Shown here in pieces: positions 58,691 through 64,000 of a stretch of 64,000 bases of DNA. The notes under the pieces are model-generated. The model searched no databases. It was not told the DNA's origin and saw nothing but the letters and a program-made list of their open reading frames with translations. Each line of letters opens with the position of its first letter. The first letter of the stretch is position 1. This DNA is from Streptomyces sp. SN-593 (GTDB taxonomy: Bacteria > Actinomycetota > Actinomycetes > Streptomycetales > Streptomycetaceae), in NCBI RefSeq assembly GCF_016756395.1, contig NZ_AP018365.1, positions 3,819,001 through 3,883,000 on the forward strand, read 5' to 3'. Position numbers and translations under genes: made by a program.

Positions 58691-59045
58691 GTCTGGCTCC
58701 TTCTGGGGTGGTGGTCGTAGGTCCTGCGGGCGCCCGCCGTCGGCGCGGCGGGCGGGCGTTGAGCCGTGGCTCGGCGTCGACAGGCGCGGCGCGGGCCGGC
58801 CGGTGCGCCGACCGGGCGGAGGGCAAGGCGCCGGCGTCGGGCGGGGAGAGCGGCCGTTCCTCGAAGATGCGGATGATCTCCGCGAGGTGGTCGGCGGTGA
58901 AGCGGTAGCTGCCGCCGAGCCGGGTGAACGGAATCCGGCGCCGCCGGGCCTGCTCCTTGACCCACCACTCCGAGCAGCCGAGGACGTCGGCGATCTGGGC
59001 GGGCCGGTAGAGGACGGGCAGGTTGACGGGATCGGGAGGAGGCAT
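58599..59045 (-). CDS. xis: Excisionase-like HTH protein
   Basis: 148 residues right to left from ATG 59045 (GAGGA upstream). LYRPAQIADVLGCSEWWVKE and QARRRRIPFTRLGGSYRFTA is the MerR-like HTH_17 excisionase fold. The C-terminal half is low-complexity Arg/Pro-rich and overlaps the integrase start by 92 bp. It would direct excision with the integrase. Confidence 0.8.
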   Translation of the reverse strand: MPPPDPVNLPVLYRPAQIADVLGCSEWWVKEQARRRRIPFTRLGGSYRFTADHLAEIIRIFEERPLSPPDAGALPSARSAHRPARAAPVDAEPRLNARPPRRRRAPAGPTTTTPEGARHGIRREARRLLAGPLQDRARQVPHPRRRQR

Positions 59046-59425
59046 GGTGGGGTCCTCGTGAGGGCGTGCGGATGCGTGCCGTGGGCCCCGGCGACCGGAC
59101 GCGTGGGCGCGGCGCGGTCGGACCGGGTGATTACTCAGGCTGACGAAGTGTCAGTGCATCGCTCTACGAGACCGGTTGAGGGCCCAGCGGCGCGCGACTG
59201 GCGAATGCATGAGCCCTCCTCTCTCGGCTGGTCGGTCGCGGAGGTCAGGTGGCGGAGGTGCTGTTGTACCTCGTCGTCGCGGCCCTGCGGAAGCGTATTC
59301 ATGTACGACTTCGCCCTGGTCGGGCGACTGCGCCGGGACGTTAGCACGGAATCGCGGACGCATCCTGGCGGACCATGACGAGAAGTCGGTTGAGCGCCAG
59401 GACCCCGGCTCGGCATACTCGCGCG
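59046..59425. other. 380-bp region without a firm gene
   Basis: This gap must hold the promoter of the excisionase-integrase pair and of the forward gene at 59426. The most gene-like frame is reverse 59302-59135, 55 codons: MNTLPQGRDDEVQQHLRHLT then SATDQPREEGSCIRQS. Its codons mostly end in G or C, but it has a weak ribosome site and no known relative. I see no strong repeats or hairpins. Confidence 0.4.
59135..59302 (-). CDS. Possible 55-residue reverse ORF
   Basis: Starts at ATG 59302 with MNTLPQGRDDEVQQHLRHLT. About three quarters of third positions are G or C. There is no good ribosome site and no family match. It is kept only as a possibility. Confidence 0.25.
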   Translation of the reverse strand: MNTLPQGRDDEVQQHLRHLTSATDQPREEGSCIRQSRAAGPSTGLVERCTDTSSA

Positions 59426-59800
59426 ATGACCGACGATGCGCCTTCCGAGGCAGCCGAGGGCTGGTGGGACGAGCCCTGGTACCGGGTCCGCACGGATCGC
59501 TTCGTGGCGTCCTTCCTGCCGAGTGCGGGCGAGGATCTGGACGCGGTGTGCAACGTCGACACCGAGGTCCGCCTGACGGACGGCTCACGCTGGAGCGCCA
59601 CCGTGTTCACCGTCGCCGAGGTGCAGCGTCTCATGGAGAGGTGGGCTCAGACCGGCGAGGAGACAGGCGGCCGCTACTTCTGGTGCCCGGACGGGCTGAT
59701 CGTCCGCGAGGCCGACATCGCCAACATGACCGAGGCGATCAGCGGCGTACTCGACGAAGGCGACTTCGAGCAGATCCTCCAGCGACTGGAGGATGAGTGA
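59426..59800 (+). CDS. Hypothetical protein of mobile-element type
   Basis: 124 residues from ATG 59426. EGWWDEPWYRVRTDRFVASF and LPSAGEDLDAVCNVDTEVRL, then FTVAEVQRLMERWAQTGEET and FWCPDGLIVREADIANMTEA. It is acidic, mixed alpha/beta. CATACT upstream without a ribosome site suggests a leaderless transcript. It resembles hypothetical proteins next to Streptomyces integrative elements, from memory. Function unknown; an immunity or regulatory role is possible. Confidence 0.6.
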   Translation: MTDDAPSEAAEGWWDEPWYRVRTDRFVASFLPSAGEDLDAVCNVDTEVRLTDGSRWSATVFTVAEVQRLMERWAQTGEETGGRYFWCPDGLIVREADIANMTEAISGVLDEGDFEQILQRLEDE

Positions 59801-60022
59801 GCGCAGCCGAGGCTCATCCGGGAAAAGGGTGTACCGTCCGCTCCCACCGCCGGGCTCAGCTCGGACCGCTGACAGAGGGAGGACGCCGTGCGTACGCACC
59901 ACGCCCGCGCCGACTTCCCCGTCCTCGGGAGGACCGTTCCGCCTGATCGCAAGTCGCCCAAGAGCAGTCGATCTTGGGCGAACCGCGTGGTACGTTCTGT
60001 CACCGACGAACTTAATAGGGTG

Positions 60023-60051
60023 ACCCCGGCAGCGCGCCAACGCTCCGGGGT
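60023..60051 (+). promoter_or_regulatory. Leader hairpin of the winged-helix gene
   Basis: ACCCCGG / CCGGGGT with a 15-nt loop, 25 bp before the ATG; AAGGAG follows the hairpin. It may influence translation of the plasmid-type gene. Confidence 0.45.
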
Positions 60052-60076
60052 CCGGCACAAGGAGCCAGAACTCCCG

Positions 60077-60994
60077 ATGCAGATTCATCGTAGCCGCCAT
60101 GCGCGCGGCTTCACGGTCCTGCCCAACGCGGTGTTGCAGGACCGGCGGCTGTCCTACACCGCCCGCGGCCTGCTGGCCGACCTCCTCTCCCGCCCCGACG
60201 GCTGGCGCGAGGACGGCCGCCACATGGCCGACACCAGTCCGCAAGGCCGCCTCGCCGTGGCGAAGGCCCTGCGGGAGCTGACCGCCGCCGGGTACTACCG
60301 GGTCGAGCGGGTTCGGCGCCCGGACGGCACTTTCGTCAGCGAAAGTCACGTGTACGACACCCCGCACACCGCGTACGCGACCGCCCAGGTGGTGCCGGGT
60401 GCCGTACTCCCGGGCTCCGGTCGACCGGCCGACGGCGCGCGTGGCGCCCACCCCGTAAAGGACCGTGGGAAAGAACCCACCCTCCCCGCCCGGCGGATGG
60501 CCCAGGGCGGGCGGCGGGAGACCACGCCCGCACCCCTGAGCCCGGCACTCGCCGAGGCGGCAGCAGTGCTCCACACGGTGACCTCGGCGGAGCCCCGCCT
60601 GCGCCTCGGCGCGGCAGAGGCGATGACGCTCGCACCTCTCGTGGCACCCTGGCTGGAGCGTGGCCTGGGTCCGCGCGATCTCGGCTTCGCCCTGCTGGGC
60701 GGCCTGCCCGAACGGATCCACAGCGCGTCAGCCCTCCTGCGCGACCGCCTGACCCGCAAGCTGCCCCCGGCCGTCGAACCGGCCGCCGTATCGTCGCGGC
60801 CCCGCCGGTACGAGTGCACGGCGTGTGCGCGCCCGACGCCGTACGAGGGCGTCTGCCGCACCTGCGCAGGCGCGGACGCCGCACCGCCCGACGCCGTCGA
60901 CGAGCGTGCCCGTACCGCCGTCCGAGGCCGCGCCTTGGTCCGCGCCGCCCTCAGCGACCGCCACCCGCGCCCGCTGGCCGGCGCGAGAGCCTGA
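60077..60994 (+). CDS. Winged-helix protein of the mobilization region (replication/regulatory type)
   Basis: 305 residues from ATG 60077. The N-terminus, MQIHRSRHARGFTVLPNAVL and QDRRLSYTARGLLADLLSRP, GRLAVAKALRELTAAGYYRV is the winged-helix of plasmid replication or helix-turn-helix proteins common beside Streptomyces relaxases. A disordered middle and helical LAEAAAVLHTVTSAEPRLRL follow. The C-terminus has a CTACARPTPYEGVCRTC zinc ribbon. It may start replication or control the transfer genes. Confidence 0.7.
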   Translation: MQIHRSRHARGFTVLPNAVLQDRRLSYTARGLLADLLSRPDGWREDGRHMADTSPQGRLAVAKALRELTAAGYYRVERVRRPDGTFVSESHVYDTPHTAYATAQVVPGAVLPGSGRPADGARGAHPVKDRGKEPTLPARRMAQGGRRETTPAPLSPALAEAAAVLHTVTSAEPRLRLGAAEAMTLAPLVAPWLERGLGPRDLGFALLGGLPERIHSASALLRDRLTRKLPPAVEPAAVSSRPRRYECTACARPTPYEGVCRTCAGADAAPPDAVDERARTAVRGRALVRAALSDRHPRPLAGARA

Positions 60995-61131
60995 CCTCGT
61001 CTTTCGCGGCTGACGCCGCTCCGCGCCCGTCCCCGTCCTGACGCGCGCCCCTCCCCCGACCCACCGGGTGATGCCGCCTGCCCGCGCTGACGCGCGCGCC
61101 GCGCCGCCCACCGCCACGCCTGGAGCTCCGC

Positions 61132-61989
61132 ATGCCCACGTCCACCCCGTCCCAGCCCGAGCGCCCCGCGCCGATACCAGACCAGCCCCGCCACCGTTCG
61201 CTCCCCTTCGACCGCCTCGTGATCCTCCTGCTCGGCGCCTGCGGATGCGTGCTGTCCTTCGACTCGCTGCGCCAAATCGCCCTGGCCACCCACGTCCGCC
61301 CAGACCTGAGCTACCTCTTCCCCGTCGTGATCGACGGCTTCATCGCGTACGGCGTCCGCGCGATCCTGCTTCTCCGCGACGCTCCGCGAAGCGCCCGCCT
61401 GTACGCCTGGACCCTCTTCGGCGCCGCCACCGCCGCCAGCCTGTGGGCCAACTCCCTGCACTCGGTACGGCTCAACTCCCCCGGCACCCACGTCCTGGTC
61501 CTGGGCAACCACACCGTCGCCGTCCTCTCGACGATCGCCCCGATGGCACTCGGCGGCGCCACCCACCTCCACATCCTGGTCACCCGCCACGGCCGCACGC
61601 AGCGGCCGGAATCGGCGACAGCCGGAACGCCGAGCGTGGCGCCGCCCATGCCGGACGGGCTTCCGGCCGCCGAACGGACCACGTCTCGCCCAGCCGTACC
61701 TCCGGCGGCCCCGGCCGCCGAAACCTCCGGCCGGAAAGCGCCCACGAGCCGTACGGGGCCGGGCCGTTCAGGTGCGCGGACCAGCACCGGCCGCCCCGGC
61801 CGCCGAGCCGACGCTTCCATCGACGAGCTGGCCGCCGTCATCGCCAGCGCCCACCCGGATTCCGGCCAGGTGAGCCGGGCCGCCGCCCGCGAAGCGATCC
61901 AGGCCGCGGGGTTGTCCGCCGGCAACGACCGCATCGCCCAGGCTCTCGCCCAGCTCGCCCAGGACCAGTCTCCGTCCGACGAGGGCTGA
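61132..61989 (+). CDS. DUF2637 (SpdB-like) membrane protein
   Basis: 285 residues from ATG 61132 (TGGAG upstream). Four hydrophobic segments: LVILLLGACGCVLSFDSLRQ, LSYLFPVVIDGFIAYGVRAI, LYAWTLFGAATAASLWANSL, NHTVAVLSTIAPMALGGATH. The SFDSL.qIA and FPV.iDG parts are the DUF2637 signature linked to Streptomyces plasmid spread proteins. The C-terminal 130 residues are a Pro/Ala-rich linker and a helical HTH-like part (IDELAAVIASAHPDSGQVSR). It supports intramycelial spread or transfer. Confidence 0.85.
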   Translation: MPTSTPSQPERPAPIPDQPRHRSLPFDRLVILLLGACGCVLSFDSLRQIALATHVRPDLSYLFPVVIDGFIAYGVRAILLLRDAPRSARLYAWTLFGAATAASLWANSLHSVRLNSPGTHVLVLGNHTVAVLSTIAPMALGGATHLHILVTRHGRTQRPESATAGTPSVAPPMPDGLPAAERTTSRPAVPPAAPAAETSGRKAPTSRTGPGRSGARTSTGRPGRRADASIDELAAVIASAHPDSGQVSRAAAREAIQAAGLSAGNDRIAQALAQLAQDQSPSDEG

Positions 61990-62100
61990 GCCGACGAGGC
62001 GGCGGGGGGTGCCCGTAGGCCCGGCGCAACCAGCCCGCAGAGCACTCCCGCCGCCGACCGTGCCAACGCCCCGGAGCCGCCCACAGCCACGGAGTCCGCC

Positions 62101-62802
62101 ATGCCGACCCCTGCCAGCAGCCACAGCCCAGCCTCCTCCGCACAGCCCGTACCCACAGCTGCGTCGACGTCCGTCGACCACGGCGACAGGCCGCCGTCCG
62201 GCGGAGCAAGGTATGGCGCTGGACCGTCCAACGGCCGGTCCCGCGCAGGCTCCTCCGCCCCGGGGGTGGCGGAGGAGGAGCTCCGGCGCCAGGGGGCACC
62301 GGAGGGAGGAGCCGCAGGCGCGTCCGCCGTCGAGACGCCCACCGAACCGCCGAGCCTGACGCGCGCCTCCGCCGAAGCCGCCGTCCACCGCGTCGCCCGC
62401 CGTCGCCGCCGCGAACACACCCAGCGCACGTACCGCGTCGACGTCCGCTACAGCGCAGCCGAACACCACGCCATCAAGACCAAGGCGAAAACGATGGGAA
62501 TCGCCGGCGCCCACCTCGTCGGCGCCGTCGTCATGGCGTTCGTCGAAGGAGCCCAACTCCTCCCCGGCCACCGCACGGCCACCGACGACCTCATCGACGA
62601 ACTGGTCGCCCTGCGCACCCAGGTCGCCAAAATCGGCGGCAACGTCAACCAGATCGCCCACCGCCTCAACTCCGGCGGCACCCCACACCCCAGCGACCTC
62701 CCCCTCCTCGCCCAGACCCAACGCACCCTCGACACCGCCCGCGCCGCCGTCTCCGCCATCGAAACGGCCGCCCACCAGACGACCCGCCGGAAAGCCGCCT
62801 GA
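62101..62802 (+). CDS. mobC: MobC-like relaxosome protein
   Basis: 233 residues from ATG 62101 (GGAG upstream). A disordered N-terminal 95 residues precede a ribbon-helix-helix-like YRVDVRYSAAEHHAIKTKAK and the MobC core LRTQVAKIGGNVNQIAHRLN. MobC proteins bind the transfer origin beside the relaxase. Its stop is directly before the relaxase ATG, so the two are co-translated. Confidence 0.82.
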   Translation: MPTPASSHSPASSAQPVPTAASTSVDHGDRPPSGGARYGAGPSNGRSRAGSSAPGVAEEELRRQGAPEGGAAGASAVETPTEPPSLTRASAEAAVHRVARRRRREHTQRTYRVDVRYSAAEHHAIKTKAKTMGIAGAHLVGAVVMAFVEGAQLLPGHRTATDDLIDELVALRTQVAKIGGNVNQIAHRLNSGGTPHPSDLPLLAQTQRTLDTARAAVSAIETAAHQTTRRKAA

Positions 62803-64000
62803 ATGATCGCGAAGATCACCCGAGGCAAGACCATCCGCCGCCTACTCGGCTACCTCTACGACACCGTCCGCTCCCAGGACCACACCGACCCCCACCTCGT
62901 CGCCTCCTGGGACGGCTTCGCCCCCGACCCCGGCCGCGACACCAACCCCCAAGCCGCCATGCGCCAACTCACCCAATCCCTCGAACTCCGCCTCAACCAA
63001 GCCCGCCACAACGACGACCGCAACATCCCCGACCGGCCCGTCTGGCAGTGCTCGATCCGCGCCGCCCCCGAAGACCCGAACCTCACCGACGACCAGTGGG
63101 CCGCCATCGCCCGCCGCATCGTCCACGCCACCGGCATCGCCCCCAACGGAGACCCCGACGGCTGCCGCTGGGTCGCCGTCCGCCACGCCCCCGACCACAT
63201 CCACATCGCCGCCACCACCCTCCGCGGCGACCTCCGCACCGCCCGCCACTGGAACGACTACCTCCGCGCCGACAGAGAACTCGAAGCCGTCGAACACGAC
63301 TACCACCTCCGCACCGTCATCCGCGGCGACCGCACCGCCGCCAAACGCCCCACCCGCGCCGAAACGGAGAAGGCCCACCGCGCCGGCCGGCCCCGCACCC
63401 CACGCGAGCAACTCCGCACGATCGCGCGGACCGTCGTCGCCGTGTCCACCAGCCCCGAGGAATACCTCCACCTCCTGGCCGACAGCGGCGTCCGCATCGA
63501 GGTGCTCCGCTACCCGTCCGGGGACGTTCGCGGCTACAAAGCCGCCCTCGACGGCGACACCAACGCCGCGGGCGAACCCGTCTGGTTCTCCGGCTCCACC
63601 CTCGCCCCCGACCTGTCCTACCCCCAGATACGCGACCGCCTCACCACGACCGAACCCCCAGCACTTGTTGGCCCTGGCATCCGCCGCACCGACCCGTGGC
63701 ACCAGGCCACCGCCGCCATCGAACGCATCCCCCACCACCTGGACGGAACCGACGACGCAGCGTCCCAAGCCCACATCGCCGCCTTCGCCGAAGCCCTCGA
63801 CGCCCTCCCCCTCACCGCACCGGTGAACCTGCGGCCCCAACTCCGGCAAGCCGCCCTCGCCTTCGAACGCGCCAGCCGCTCCCGCATCCAAGCCGACCAC
63901 CAGCACGCCCGCGCCCTACGAACAGCCATCCGCGCCATCGCCCGGCAGCCCACCACCAGCGACAGCACCGGCCTCGCGATGTTCCTCGACGCCGCGATCC
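62803..64000 (+). CDS. Relaxase/mobilization nuclease, N-terminal part (cut by window end)
   Basis: At least 399 codons from ATG 62803, still open at the window end. IRRLLGYLYDTVRSQD at the start offers the active Tyr, and VRHAPDHIHIAATTLRGDLR (His at about 131 and 133) is the metal-binding HIH motif of relaxases. RHWNDYLRADRELEAVEHDY and GVRIEVLRYPSGDVRGYKAA follow as in plasmid and ICE relaxases of Streptomyces. It would nick the transfer origin and start DNA transfer. The C-terminus is outside the window. Confidence 0.85.
   Translation, partial: MIAKITRGKTIRRLLGYLYDTVRSQDHTDPHLVASWDGFAPDPGRDTNPQAAMRQLTQSLELRLNQARHNDDRNIPDRPVWQCSIRAAPEDPNLTDDQWAAIARRIVHATGIAPNGDPDGCRWVAVRHAPDHIHIAATTLRGDLRTARHWNDYLRADRELEAVEHDYHLRTVIRGDRTAAKRPTRAETEKAHRAGRPRTPREQLRTIARTVVAVSTSPEEYLHLLADSGVRIEVLRYPSGDVRGYKAALDGDTNAAGEPVWFSGSTLAPDLSYPQIRDRLTTTEPPALVGPGIRRTDPWHQATAAIERIPHHLDGTDDAASQAHIAAFAEALDALPLTAPVNLRPQLRQAALAFERASRSRIQADHQHARALRTAIRAIARQPTTSDSTGLAMFLDAAI

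Noticed and set aside
1..64000. Insertion sequence or transposase, retron or diversity-generating reverse transcriptase
   Set aside because: No DDE transposase, terminal inverted repeats with target duplications, or reverse-transcriptase motifs were seen on either strand.

Overview
The window is very GC-rich, its codons mostly end in G or C, GTG starts are common and several genes have typical Streptomyces relatives. It is best read as DNA of a Streptomyces-type temperate siphovirus or phage-like element that runs into an integration and mobilization module. No taxon was checked by database search.

Left block (1-10.3 kb): an accessory or early region of short, mostly separate transcription units. 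It holds the end of a DUF3560-type protein, an internally duplicated small protein, an N6-adenine-type DNA methyltransferase, a C5-cytosine methyltransferase interrupted by a 336-residue intein, a free-standing ChlI/Lon-fold protein, a zinc-ribbon protein, a ParB-like protein with a histone H1-like tail, a DUF488-like protein and a zinc-ribbon/GIY-YIG-like nuclease. Four of these units are preceded by the same approximately 75-bp element with nested inverted repeats, and most end in GC-rich hairpins. A tRNA-like gene with an irregular anticodon loop and its own terminator closes the block.

Middle block (10.6-51.8 kb): the late phage genes, in order. A putative Mom-like base-modification protein and a second ParB-like protein precede TerS, TerL and small proteins. 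Then come portal, a 1148-residue MuF/2H-phosphoesterase/protease fusion, major capsid protein, and a large array of cysteine-rich repeat proteins (26.4-34.9 kb). Next are a tandem-repeat fibre-like protein, major tail protein, a Stealth-like transferase, head-tail connectors, frameshifted tail-assembly chaperones, tape measure and minor tail proteins. Fibre, amidase endolysin and holin finish the block. Five late genes share a -10-like hexamer, a conserved GGTTTTGGGCC leader and, in most copies, a hairpin that hides the ribosome-binding site. Three free-standing HNH homing endonucleases and one reverse-oriented cargo gene interrupt this block.

Right block (51.8-64 kb): after a two-way terminator come Streptomyces-type accessory genes (GNAT, TPR regulator, anti-sigma-like ATPase, small peptides, an EEP-family phosphatase/nuclease, a MazG-like protein). 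Next is a 43-bp copy of the 3' half of a tRNA-Pro(CGG) gene, the likely attachment core. A tyrosine integrase with a LacI-type HTH insertion reads through this core from the right, followed by an excisionase. A winged-helix protein, a DUF2637 (SpdB-like) membrane protein, a MobC-like protein and a relaxase (cut by the window end) follow. There is no 5' tRNA half to the left of the core, so the site looks like attP or a junction between tandem elements, not a simple chromosome boundary. A phage structural module and a conjugative-mobilization module therefore meet at one attachment site.
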